From positions 1-28,519 of the IMG/VR virus record IMGVR_UViG_3300025109_003118: 28,519 nucleotides of DNA; one strand, written 5' to 3'. The DNA is from a virus. The notes under the pieces are model-generated. The model saw only the letters and a program-made list of their open reading frames with translations, was not told the DNA's origin and made no database searches. Shown here piece after piece: positions 1 to 8,200 of this stretch (position 1 is its first letter; every line of letters begins with the position of its first letter). The position numbers and the translations under genes are program-made.

Positions 1-1393
1 GGAATAACAACTCACCATCAACAGACAATAATCCATCATCTGTTGGATCCACGCCTCTAGAAATTGTATCCACTGAAGCTAAATTAAAATCCCAAGTACC
101 ATCTCCTGATAAGGATAATTGATCTGATGGACTAGCAGTCCCAATCCCCACATTCCCATCCTCATCAATACGCATCCTCTCAACCGGAGTCGCAGATGCA
201 GAACTTGTCCCAAAAATCAAATCATGGTCATTAGAGGCAGATTGTCTCTCAGCCGCAATAAACGCCCCTCGAAAAGTATTATTAATTGCCCCAAGAAAAA
301 TCCCCGCAGCCTCTCCATCAGTCCCACTATCATCCCCATTAACAACAAGATTATAATTAATACCTGCAGCCATAGTATCCTGAACATGCATATCACCTTC
401 AACTTCTAATAATGCATCTGGAGTAGTAGTGCCTATACCTACATTGCCATCGTGGACAATATACATAAGGGGAGTTCCAGCTTGATTTGTAAACTGAAAT
501 CCTCTAGTTGTTAAATCTCTAGGTAATGTAAACTTAAAGCCAGGAGTGTCCCAGTAAGTTGTAATTATAGAAGCAGTCCCTAAATTAGAACCATTATGAT
601 AATGTTGAAAAAATAATTCATTGGCTGCTGAGTTCAAATCGTTATTAGTTCTAAAATAAACTGAGTTTTGTTGGTTTCCTACACTTGCCGGATTCCCTCC
701 AGAAAATAGTGCTGTAGTAGTGGAATCTATTGAACTTACATGCAATAAAGCCCCCGGACTAGCAGTCCCAATCCCCACTCTCCCCAAATCAGGATCAACC
801 CAAAAGTCAGCTGCCCCAACCGAAAAATTCCCCCCAACAGTCACATTTCCCACAACACTCAAATTCTGAAAATTATTCTGTGTCATGTTGTAACCTAATG
901 ACGGAGAAATTGTAGTCATGTTATATCCTAATGATGGAGAAATAGTTGTCTGATTGTAAAAGTAAACAGTATCTGTTTGGTTGTAAAAGTAAACAGTATC
1001 TGTTTGGTTGTAAAAGAAGATAGTATCTGTTTGGTTGTAAAAGAAGATAGTATCTGTTTGGTTGTAAAAGAAGATAGTATCTGTTTGGTTATAATCTAAA
1101 CCAGTCCCTGTAAAGTTAGCATCAAATGATGATTGAAAATCCGTTGCACTGAAATTACTATCTCCATCACCACAAGCTCCAAATTCTAATGCAGTTTCAC
1201 CTGCATTTACTTTAATACATTGCGTTCCAGATCCTGTATATGTTGAAGGAGTGTCATATAAGTTAAGAAAGGTTGTTAAGACTTCACTAAAATCTTGACA
1301 AGTTCCATAGATTTCACAATCTTGATAAGTTGTTGCACTGGATGATGCAATTAAAAATATTCCTATTACTATTACTCCCAACAAATTTTTCAT
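1..1393 (-). CDS. Secreted receptor-binding fibre, N-terminal part (continues at 28486 across the circle join)
   Basis: The frame opens at ATG 1393 and stays open to base 1. Base 1 is equivalent to 28487, and the codon phase matches the frame that ends at 27318, so the whole gene is 2562 nt (853 aa). The N-terminus is a signal peptide (MKNLLGVIVIGIFLIASSSA). It is followed by a Cys-containing region, short tandem repeats with NQT sequons, and beta-rich units each carrying a VGIGT.sP motif (VGIGTASPG, VGIGTTTPD, VGIGTASPSD in this part). VGIGT repeats are common in trimeric adhesins and phage fibres. Its start directly abuts the stop of the membrane gene upstream, so it is the last gene of the structural operon. 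Receptor binding is inferred from architecture; an adhesin of a cell is the alternative. Confidence 0.8.
   Translation of the reverse strand, partial: MKNLLGVIVIGIFLIASSSATTYQDCEIYGTCQDFSEVLTTFLNLYDTPSTYTGSGTQCIKVNAGETALEFGACGDGDSNFSATDFQSSFDANFTGTGLDYNQTDTIFFYNQTDTIFFYNQTDTIFFYNQTDTVYFYNQTDTVYFYNQTTISPSLGYNMTTISPSLGYNMTQNNFQNLSVVGNVTVGGNFSVGAADFWVDPDLGRVGIGTASPGALLHVSSIDSTTTALFSGGNPASVGNQQNSVYFRTNNDLNSAANELFFQHYHNGSNLGTASIITTYWDTPGFKFTLPRDLTTRGFQFTNQAGTPLMYIVHDGNVGIGTTTPDALLEVEGDMHVQDTMAAGINYNLVVNGDDSGTDGEAAGIFLGAINNTFRGAFIAAERQSASNDHDLIFGTSSASATPVERMRIDEDGNVGIGTASPSDQLSLSGDGTWDFNLASVDTISRGVDPTDDGLLSVDGELLF
884..949 (-). repeat. Two 33-nt tandem repeats in the fibre gene
   Basis: Two adjacent 33-nt units (884-916 and 917-949) with a few mismatches encode an 11-residue repeat containing TISPSLGYNM. 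They directly abut the 27-nt repeat array on its C-terminal side. Confidence 0.85.
949..1083 (-). repeat. Five 27-nt tandem repeats in the fibre gene
   Basis: Five consecutive 27-nt units end at 975, 1002, 1029, 1056 and 1083. They encode FFYNQTDTI-type nonapeptides, each with an NQT N-glycosylation sequon. Three units are nearly identical and two share a different variant, as expected from slippage or unequal recombination. The unit keeps the reading frame, so copy number can change without breaking the gene. Confidence 0.9.
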
Positions 1394-1726
1394 TTATTGT
1401 TCTCCCCGTTGTTTACTCAAAAAGAACCACACTGCACTTAATATAGTTATCCCAAAAATGATAGATAACACGTATGGTTGAATAATTCCAACAGAGCCAA
1501 GAGTCATAACTAACCCTTCAAATACTAAAGTTAATCCTGCTAGTAATGTCCAGAAAGGATAATCAGCTGTTCCAGTTCTTCTTTTTTGATTAGAGCTTCC
1601 CCCAATTAAAACGAACAAATAAGTGAATACTAATATCATTATTGGAAAAGCAGGTACTGACTGTGCAGTTGAAACTAGTGCATCGTCAAGTCCGCTTGTT
1701 AAATTTGGTTGATCGTATAATGCCAT
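1394..1726 (-). CDS. Three-helix membrane protein of the structural operon
   Basis: This 110-aa protein has a short polar N-terminus and about three transmembrane segments (around residues 25-43, 58-78 and 84-104), separated by a basic loop containing NQKRRTG. It lies between a membrane protein gene (1 nt upstream of its start) and the fibre gene, whose ATG directly follows its stop, so all three are translationally coupled. I do not recognise the family. A virion membrane or assembly protein is inferred from position only. Confidence 0.8.
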   Translation of the reverse strand: MALYDQPNLTSGLDDALVSTAQSVPAFPIMILVFTYLFVLIGGSSNQKRRTGTADYPFWTLLAGLTLVFEGLVMTLGSVGIIQPYVLSIIFGITILSAVWFFLSKQRGEQ

Positions 1727-1727
1727 T

Positions 1728-2153
1728 TTAATCTGGATTCCCCTTCCATGTTTTCCATATATAAAAACCCATGATTATTCCAATTAATGTAAAAAAAGCT
1801 GTTATTAAAACTCCGAACTCACTACCAAATATAGACTGGTATGCAGATTTCATTGCGGTTGATACAAATCTTACAGTTGTAAATGGACCTACTTTAAATG
1901 CAGTTCCTCCCTCTGTTGCATCTGTTTGTGAACTAATAGTGCTTTTCATTAAAGCTCCAACAGAGGTATTTGCGTCATCATAAGCTACTTCAACATCAGA
2001 TTCTAATGAAGTTTTGATACCTGAATAATTTCCTGCACTATCTATATTAACTCTTGTATCATTTTCACTACCAAAATTAATTCCAAAAGAAAGAATTGCA
2101 ATTACAAATAACCCAATCAATACAAGACTTGACATAAATTTAATCTGCCCCAT
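1728..2153 (-). CDS. Membrane protein with N- and C-terminal helices around an ectodomain
   Basis: The 141-aa product has an N-terminal hydrophobic segment (SLVLIGLFVIAILSFGINFG), about 90 polar residues, and a C-terminal transmembrane helix (FFTLIGIIMGFYIWKTWKG). The middle section is Thr/Ser rich and free of Cys. The same helix-ectodomain-helix plan is seen in the proteins at 19386-20646, but I see no clear sequence match to them. Its ATG overlaps the stop of the upstream spike gene (TAATG), a sign of coupled translation. Function is unknown; a minor virion membrane protein is plausible. Confidence 0.8.
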   Translation of the reverse strand: MGQIKFMSSLVLIGLFVIAILSFGINFGSENDTRVNIDSAGNYSGIKTSLESDVEVAYDDANTSVGALMKSTISSQTDATEGGTAFKVGPFTTVRFVSTAMKSAYQSIFGSEFGVLITAFFTLIGIIMGFYIWKTWKGNPD

Positions 2154-5100
2154 TATTGACGAGTTCCTCCTTTAATTAACATGAGTCCTATTGCAATTAT
2201 AAACCATAGTAAAGTTGCACCTGTTCCTGTCCAACTTGGCACATAAATAAGATTTAGTGATACCATTATAACTGAACCAAGTGCTAATAATATTCCATAA
2301 ACCATTGGGTTGTTAGAAGTTGCAGATACTCCAATAAATATTAAACATATGAATAATGCAATAAACAATAAATTAGCACCATATATTTCAATAGGTTTAG
2401 AATTTAATCTAATTGTTGCTTGGGTTTGGAATTCCCCCGCTTTATATAACTTTGCAACAACAGTAGTGTTTCCAAAACTTGCAGGCATAGTGCAACTTAA
2501 TGCTCCACCTGAAGAAGTTAAACTATCACTACAAACAGTATTATTACCTAATGAATCAAATAATGTAACATTTAAACTAATCTCTGAAGATACTCCTGAC
2601 GGAATTGTATAAACCGAATCCACAACTCTTGTGTCCTCGTCAAAAGTAAGTGTATAAGAAAAGTCATTAAGGTTTCTAAAATCACTTGGTAAATTAGACG
2701 AAGAGAAACTATTCAAATTTATCTCACAAGAAATTAATAACGGGTTCTGACAATCCGCAACAAAGTCTGTGAATGTGGATAACACTACTCCTCCTTTAGA
2801 AATTATAATATTATATATAACATCATTTCTAACTAAATGTCCAATTGTATATCCCTCATCACCTGACTTTGGAAATTCAACTGTTTTAAACAATCCCTCC
2901 TCTATATACTTTCTTTGAATATTAAATATTGCTCCAACTACTGGAACGAAGTTAGAATCTTTATATGTAATTTTAAACTCAGTTCCTTTGGAAGAGTTTA
3001 GATTATATAATTTAAATAGTGTATTTTGAGTTTGGTCATTCAATTCAAAGTTTTGGAAATGATAAAACTCTTGGAATCTGTTAAGTGATTTATATTCTAC
3101 AACTCCATCTAATCTATATTCAGTTGTTGTTAAATTATTCTGAACACAAACCAACGCAGGATTAGTTAATGCAAAGTCATTAGAATAGTTCAACACTTGG
3201 GTATTTGTTGCTGTATCAATAACTTCTAATTCTAATTTAATTGAAGTATTTTGATTTGGACCATCTAATAATGATTGATCATCTTCATCATACAATGTAA
3301 AATTGAATAGTTGGTTTACATATGCTGAACAATCATCAAGTGCTAACAATGAAACTGTTTGGTTATGTAATGAAGAATTAATCTGTGAACCATCGTCTGT
3401 ATTAATTGTCCAAAAGAAAGTATTATTAATCTTTGCTGTAGTACTTGGAATAGTTATATTTCTTATAATCAAAGCGTTTGTTCCTGAAGCTTCTAATGTT
3501 CCTTCATACTCAGTATTATTGTAATTTAAAAAAGCAGTTGATACTCGGATATTTGAAGCTAATGTTATGTTTATTTTAAATGTTTCAACTGAACCTTCAA
3601 TTGTATCATTGTTGAATGTTTCAGAAAGGATAAAGAAATTGTCTACTTGTAGTGAAAAATTACCATCTGATATAAAACAACTAGCTAATAACGAGTTGTT
3701 AATACCACAACTTTCAGTATTCCAAGTATAATTTCCTTTAGATAATGTAACATCTAACTCTGAATTATTTAGATCATTTCCAGTAATACTTCTTGTTGAT
3801 TGATTAAATAATGATCCCCCAGAGTCATATACAAATAATGTTGTGTTAGTTAAATTAAGATTTACAGGACTGTAAGTTACATTAAAACCAACTGTTTGAT
3901 TAATTGTTACTGTATTATTTGCAGGTTTTGTTAAACTAACTGTCATTGAAGTTGGACCTGCATCATGAAATTCTAATCCTACTCCATTATTATACAAACT
4001 TAATACTTCACTTTGTGTTAAAGCTCTGTTTACCCACACCGAAAGTTCATCCATCCCTCCACCATAATTATTATTTGCTTGTGCTGAATATTGTCCTAAT
4101 TGAATTACATCAGGTTGTGAATCCAAATCATTAATCCAAGCTCCCATATCAGCAGCTGTTAAAACTCTATCTTGTTTTGTTCCGTTTAAATAAAACGATA
4201 CGTTCGTACCGTCTTGAGTTACCACAAAATGTTGCCATTCGTTAAATGTATTGTCTCCAATTCCTGATTGATTAGTTGATAATTCCCATTTAACTGTGCT
4301 ATCATCAACTAGTTCAATGGTAATCTCATCATTTCCTCCCCCTCTTGCATCTATTTTCAAAGCTATATAATTTGTAGTACCTCCATCACCATACTGAACT
4401 GCATATCCATTTTCAGCATTTGAATTAACTGGTTTTAACCATATTGAAAATGAACCAGTTGCTGAGTTAGTTAAATTTTTAAATCCTCCAGAAGTAACTA
4501 ATTTATCACCATCACTAGAAAAGTTGAATGATAAATTTTGAATTCCAGGTTTACTTCTATCAGGACCTGCACCACTTAAATTATAATGAGCTGTTAAACC
4601 TATATCTATTGCTTCTCCACTTCCGTCAAATGTTGTGTGCATTTCTAAATCATCTTTTAATCCCGAAGTCCATCTTGCCCATTCATTAATCTCTTTCCCA
4701 AATAATGTTAGAATCCATTCAACATTATCTCCTTCTTGAACATCTACAAATACTCCAATTGTAATAGTTCCTTTAGGTAGCACATTTAATTTACTTTCTT
4801 CTAAGTCAACCCATTCATAAATATCTTCCAAATAAGTTCCAACTATTTCGTTTGGACACCTATTTCTCATTATTCCATTATCATTAAACTCTTCACAGGT
4901 TTTTGAATATCTATTCACCTCTCTTTGTCCTGAAACAATTTGATATTTATATTTGAATGTTCTATCAAACTTTTTCATTCCATTATTCACATTATAAAAT
5001 TCCATATCTTTTAACGCATTAGAATAACCATCTCCTAAATTATTAACTTCAAACTCTGCAACTTTTTGATAAACTCCGCTACCTTGATCAAAAACTTTGT

Positions 5101-5314
5101 AAACTAATGGGGTGTTTAATTTAACTGTTGCAATATCATCTCCAAAACCTAAAGCGTTTGTAATTGTTACTTCTCTTTTATCTGCATCATAAGATTTAAC
5201 ATTATCAAAATCAAACGCTGAAACTAATGGAATTGAGGTAAGGATTACCATTACTAATACAAAAAAAAGTCCGTAGTGAGCTTTTATGGACGAGTTATTT
5301 GTTTGTTTTTCCAT
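2153..5314 (-). CDS. Giant membrane-anchored spike with LamG/concanavalin-like domain
   Basis: I chose ATG 5314 (1053 aa); a GTG at 5332 would add six residues. There is a signal peptide or anchor near residues 13-34 (YGLFFVLVMVILTSIPLVSA). A long extracellular region follows, including a LamG/concanavalin-type jelly roll (about residues 225-450; WQHFVVTQDGTNVSFYLNGT is typical) and then Ig-like beta domains rich in Asn-X-Thr/Ser. The C-terminus has about three to four hydrophobic helices (roughly residues 970-1050). Such proteins bind glycans or cell surfaces. With the fibre it is the best candidate for host attachment or fusion. It lies in the structural operon between two small membrane protein genes. 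The function is inferred from architecture. Confidence 0.85.
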   Translation of the reverse strand: MEKQTNNSSIKAHYGLFFVLVMVILTSIPLVSAFDFDNVKSYDADKREVTITNALGFGDDIATVKLNTPLVYKVFDQGSGVYQKVAEFEVNNLGDGYSNALKDMEFYNVNNGMKKFDRTFKYKYQIVSGQREVNRYSKTCEEFNDNGIMRNRCPNEIVGTYLEDIYEWVDLEESKLNVLPKGTITIGVFVDVQEGDNVEWILTLFGKEINEWARWTSGLKDDLEMHTTFDGSGEAIDIGLTAHYNLSGAGPDRSKPGIQNLSFNFSSDGDKLVTSGGFKNLTNSATGSFSIWLKPVNSNAENGYAVQYGDGGTTNYIALKIDARGGGNDEITIELVDDSTVKWELSTNQSGIGDNTFNEWQHFVVTQDGTNVSFYLNGTKQDRVLTAADMGAWINDLDSQPDVIQLGQYSAQANNNYGGGMDELSVWVNRALTQSEVLSLYNNGVGLEFHDAGPTSMTVSLTKPANNTVTINQTVGFNVTYSPVNLNLTNTTLFVYDSGGSLFNQSTRSITGNDLNNSELDVTLSKGNYTWNTESCGINNSLLASCFISDGNFSLQVDNFFILSETFNNDTIEGSVETFKINITLASNIRVSTAFLNYNNTEYEGTLEASGTNALIIRNITIPSTTAKINNTFFWTINTDDGSQINSSLHNQTVSLLALDDCSAYVNQLFNFTLYDEDDQSLLDGPNQNTSIKLELEVIDTATNTQVLNYSNDFALTNPALVCVQNNLTTTEYRLDGVVEYKSLNRFQEFYHFQNFELNDQTQNTLFKLYNLNSSKGTEFKITYKDSNFVPVVGAIFNIQRKYIEEGLFKTVEFPKSGDEGYTIGHLVRNDVIYNIIISKGGVVLSTFTDFVADCQNPLLISCEINLNSFSSSNLPSDFRNLNDFSYTLTFDEDTRVVDSVYTIPSGVSSEISLNVTLFDSLGNNTVCSDSLTSSGGALSCTMPASFGNTTVVAKLYKAGEFQTQATIRLNSKPIEIYGANLLFIALFICLIFIGVSATSNNPMVYGILLALGSVIMVSLNLIYVPSWTGTGATLLWFIIAIGLMLIKGGTRQ

Positions 5315-5321
5315 TTTTTTG

Positions 5322-5864
5322 CTAGATTCCACCCCCTTCTACGAATTCTCCACTAAACATTATGATTCCACAAACAAATCCAATCACACTCATTACCATT
5401 GGAGAATATAATAACAACCAAGATAACAAAACTTGTTCATGTAATCTTGCACCAACTTCTGTTCCATCATTATAAAACTCTTCATAAATATTACTGATAA
5501 AAATACTTGTAACTATTAATAAAAACATACACACAAAAAAGAATCCAACTAACCATTTATTTCCAATCATTCTAAAACTAACAGCTAAACCAATACAACC
5601 AATTAGTCCCATAAAGTAGAATATTCCTGCTAACCAAGTAAAACTTTGAATAACTGTATTAACTGGTTGAATTGTATATCCACCATATTCCGTAAAGTTT
5701 GCATCACCAACATTTCCTATTGATAAGAACTCTGGTACAACTTCATCAGCTACCCAATCAAATGTCATAGTACCAAATACTAATAATAATCCTACGAAAA
5801 GTAGTAAGAATAAAATTGCAACCATTATTAAGATTGATTCAATCTGTCCTTTTTTACTTTCCAT
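5322..5864 (-). CDS. Four-helix membrane protein with pilin-like N-terminus
   Basis: Start ATG 5864 has GGGAGG a few bases upstream, which favours it over an in-frame ATG 33 nt earlier; the product is 180 aa. The N-terminus MESKKGQIESILIM resembles an archaeal class III (type IV pilin) signal, with KKG before a hydrophobic helix and a Glu near +3. Three further transmembrane segments follow, which ordinary pilins lack. The gene overlaps the end of the upstream regulator-like gene by 11 nt. I do not recognise a family. It may be a virion membrane or assembly factor; processing by a prepilin peptidase is only a possibility. Confidence 0.8.
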   Translation of the reverse strand: MESKKGQIESILIMVAILFLLLFVGLLLVFGTMTFDWVADEVVPEFLSIGNVGDANFTEYGGYTIQPVNTVIQSFTWLAGIFYFMGLIGCIGLAVSFRMIGNKWLVGFFFVCMFLLIVTSIFISNIYEEFYNDGTEVGARLHEQVLLSWLLLYSPMVMSVIGFVCGIIMFSGEFVEGGGI

Positions 5865-6066
5865 TTTTCCTCCCTTTAGGTAAAGTCCTAACTTCACTTT
5901 CTACTTGTGGAAATGACGGCGCGCGCATTATTAGTCTCATTGCTTCTGCAGGACTAAGTTCTCTTATGTTTAATTTAGCTAATTTCTTATCGTATCTTTC
6001 CTGCATTATGTCTTTCAACTTCCTTTCAACATCTCTATCCATTCTTACTAGTTTTGTTTTACTCAT
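5854..6066 (-). CDS. Small basic protein, possibly ribbon-helix-helix
   Basis: The 70-aa protein begins with a strand-like segment (KTKLVRMDRDVERKL) followed by two predicted helices, the order expected of a ribbon-helix-helix fold, and ends in a basic tail. A DNA-binding role would be unusual inside a structural operon. It could instead be a virion nucleoprotein or a late regulator. The start overlaps the upstream stop by 4 nt (ATGA). The fold is a guess from pattern; expression is well supported by overlaps on both sides. Confidence 0.7.
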   Translation of the reverse strand: MSKTKLVRMDRDVERKLKDIMQERYDKKLAKLNIRELSPAEAMRLIMRAPSFPQVESEVRTLPKGRKNGK

Positions 6067-6803
6067 GGTTTCCTCCCGATTTGTACTCCTCTATCAATCA
6101 TTTCCCTTATCTCTTTGTCTCTAAATAATTTAGCAATTATAAAAACAAACCAAATAATGAACATAGGCAAAGTCATAAGGAACATTAACCTATAAATCAC
6201 AAAAAAGAACTCACCAAACATTGTACTTGGTAAGTGTGCAAAGGATATATTGGAAGCTATAAACATAATAGCTAATAGTAATCCCCAAGAAACAACCCAT
6301 AAAATAGGTCTTAAGTATTTAAGATTGTTCACTCCAAGTAAAATAGATTCATCATTAAATGTATCTCCACTTGGCAATTTATTTATATTAATTACAATTA
6401 ATACAAATAGTAAAGTTAAAATAGAAACTAATCCTAGTGATAGAACTGAACGTTGTAAATTTACTTCATTTCCATCATATGTTACCTCAAAACTATTTCC
6501 ACATCCGTAAACAGAACAATCAACACAATAGTTATCCCAACTAAATGTGTGAACTCCAAGTGATTGGGTATCACAAAAAGAATAATTAAAAGTCTGTCCA
6601 TTCTTTGTCATCTCACTATTAATAATAAATGACTGATTAACACTGCTTACTTCAGTTAGATTAACTGAACTACAATTAGCTAAGACTCTAATAGTCATGC
6701 ATTCATTTTGTTGAACTGTTCCTAAACTTGCAGATGTAAAGTTTACTAAATAAATCCCGATTAAGATTATTATCCCAATCATAATTATCCATCTTAATTT
6801 CAT
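6063..6803 (-). CDS. Cys-containing membrane glycoprotein-like protein
   Basis: The 246-aa product has an N-terminal hydrophobic signal/anchor, then an extracellular region of about 90 residues with six Cys (including a CVDCSVYGC cluster) and several NxS/T sequons. Three membrane helices follow, and a basic cytoplasmic tail. The start has GGAGAAGG upstream. The layout suggests a disulfide-stabilised surface protein anchored in the particle or cell membrane. No family is recognised. Confidence 0.8.
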   Translation of the reverse strand: MKLRWIIMIGIIILIGIYLVNFTSASLGTVQQNECMTIRVLANCSSVNLTEVSSVNQSFIINSEMTKNGQTFNYSFCDTQSLGVHTFSWDNYCVDCSVYGCGNSFEVTYDGNEVNLQRSVLSLGLVSILTLLFVLIVININKLPSGDTFNDESILLGVNNLKYLRPILWVVSWGLLLAIMFIASNISFAHLPSTMFGEFFFVIYRLMFLMTLPMFIIWFVFIIAKLFRDKEIREMIDRGVQIGRKP

Positions 6804-7607
6804 TTACCTTCTCCTGAAAAAATCCAATGGACTTCCCCCAGCTGGTTTAATTGTAGGCATATTTCCTTTGGTTTCCGATATGTGGATGTGTTGTCTTAAT
6901 GTAGTTCTCTCTTGTCCTTTCCATGCTCTTAGGTAAGTTGAATGAACAGCGTCTTGAATCTTTCTCATTAGCATTGCAAACTTTTTTAATTTGTCTTTCA
7001 TCTTTTGGGCTTTAATTATTTCCATTTCTCTTTCAATAACCCCTTCCATTTCCTCTAAAATTTGTTCTTCAATTTCTTCTGCAGAAATATTCTTACCAAT
7101 AAGCTCAGAAGAAAACTTCCTTAAATCTACTTTATGTGCTATTCTTTTCTTAATCTCATCTTTACATTCTTCTATCGTAGGATATTTGAAAACCTTTTCA
7201 TAAGACATAAAAATATCATCATTCAAATCACTTGCAAAATCTTCCATCTTACTATTGATTGTTGTTTCATCGTAATTAGAAAGCAAAGTATTTTTATTCA
7301 AATACCAAGCAAGGGTATCTAATATTAATTGAACTCCATAATCTGAAAGGACAATCATATCTGGATCTTCAGATTGAACCCAATAACTATCTCCTGTTTG
7401 GTCGTCTGATTTTAAAACAAACCCTCTAAGTAAATAATCTATTCTTTTAAATTCCCCATCTAAATCTAGTTGTTGTTCAATCATAGATTTGTCTTGCTGT
7501 TCTAACATTGCAGCTTGTTGCATACCTTGTACTCTTTGCTCACCTGCGTTAAGTTCCGCTTGTCTTACAGCATCTTCATACTCTTTCATTTGTTGTTCGT
7601 CTATCAT
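6804..7607 (-). CDS. Soluble coiled-coil protein of the structural operon
   Basis: The 267-aa product has a Gln/Glu-rich N-terminus (about 1-50), a mixed alpha/beta middle, and a long charged helical region (about 150-225; repeated EEIEEQILEEMEG-like acidic heptads). It ends in a Pro/Gly tail with a final FFRRR. It has no membrane segment or signal peptide. It sits between membrane protein and basic protein genes, starts 4 nt inside the upstream small gene (ATGA), and stops next to the following ATG. A scaffold, matrix or assembly role is possible, but no homologue is recognised. Confidence 0.8.
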   Translation of the reverse strand: MIDEQQMKEYEDAVRQAELNAGEQRVQGMQQAAMLEQQDKSMIEQQLDLDGEFKRIDYLLRGFVLKSDDQTGDSYWVQSEDPDMIVLSDYGVQLILDTLAWYLNKNTLLSNYDETTINSKMEDFASDLNDDIFMSYEKVFKYPTIEECKDEIKKRIAHKVDLRKFSSELIGKNISAEEIEEQILEEMEGVIEREMEIIKAQKMKDKLKKFAMLMRKIQDAVHSTYLRAWKGQERTTLRQHIHISETKGNMPTIKPAGGSPLDFFRRR

Positions 7608-7753
7608 TTTACTTTTTTTATTTCAAATCTTCCGTAGATTTTTCTAATCTTAGCTGCTTCTTTTGGATTTCCTTTCTTCCATTGTGTTTGTGCTTTTCTT
7701 AGTTTCCTAGTATCTTCATACATTCCAATAAATTCTTCACTCCATTTACTCAT
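7604..7753 (-). CDS. 49-aa basic hypothetical protein
   Basis: ATG 7753 is preceded by AGGAGG at ideal spacing, and the TGA stop overlaps the next ATG (ATGA). The product starts MSKWSEEFIGMYEDTRKLRK and is Lys-rich and probably helical. The start signal and coupling make it a convincing gene despite its size. Function is unknown; it may bind nucleic acid or partner the adjacent coiled-coil protein. Confidence 0.75.
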   Translation of the reverse strand: MSKWSEEFIGMYEDTRKLRKAQTQWKKGNPKEAAKIRKIYGRFEIKKVK

Positions 7754-7779
7754 TGTTTTTTTCCTCCTATTTATTTAAC

Positions 7780-8103
7780 TTAAATCAAATCTGCAAGACT
7801 TAGAGCTACATCAGATTTACTAAACTTTCTACGTTTTTTTTGGGCTTTCTTCATTTTCTTTTTATTTAGTTTTCCTTGTTTCTCTACAAATTTGTTTGTC
7901 CCTTTTGCCACAGACTGACTTCCTTTTATAACTGCTCTTCTAACACCTCGTGTAAAAGCAAAAGTTTTAGGACGTTTTAGTCTTCTATTTTCAGCAGCTA
8001 TTTTTCTTCGTTCAATATTCCTCTTTCTAAAATCCTCTTGAACTTCTCTCTTTGCTTTCAACCTAGCATTTTCTCTTTTCAGTTCTTCTAATGATTTTAC
8101 CAT
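7780..8103 (-). CDS. Highly basic 107-aa protein, candidate virion nucleoprotein
   Basis: About a third of residues are Lys or Arg, with an N-terminal coiled-coil-like helix (SLEELKRENARLKAKREVQE) and a KKKMKKAQKKRRK cluster near the C-terminus. The start has a consensus AAAGGAGGT site. Such composition fits DNA condensation inside a particle or binding to the acidic surface of another structural protein. It lies within the structural operon after the large basic protein. Its role is inferred from charge only. Confidence 0.8.
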   Translation of the reverse strand: MVKSLEELKRENARLKAKREVQEDFRKRNIERRKIAAENRRLKRPKTFAFTRGVRRAVIKGSQSVAKGTNKFVEKQGKLNKKKMKKAQKKRRKFSKSDVALSLADLI

Positions 8104-8104
8104 T

Positions 8105-8200
8105 TTATTTCTTACCTCCTTTCAATCTTTTATAAGGATGTTTCTTATTCTCTTTTCTTTTCCAATGTTTATTTATTCTTCTGTCTGGATCACTTGTCAT
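8105..8200 (-). CDS. 31-aa basic micro-protein
   Basis: ATG 8200 overlaps the TGA of the 937-residue gene (ATGA), and the stop lies one base before the next ATG, so the frame exactly bridges two genes. The product begins MTSDPDRRINKHWKRK and is mostly Lys/Arg/His. It could equally be a coupling leader that brings ribosomes to the next Shine-Dalgarno site. Confidence 0.5.
   Translation of the reverse strand: MTSDPDRRINKHWKRKENKKHPYKRLKGGKK

Noticed and set aside
949-1083. CRISPR-like repeat array
   Set aside because: The repeats are contiguous, with no spacers, and keep a reading frame within the fibre gene.
3303-3524. Plus-strand frames within the large minus-strand genes (this and many others)
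   Set aside because: They lack promoters and Shine-Dalgarno sites and mirror well-supported genes on the other strand.
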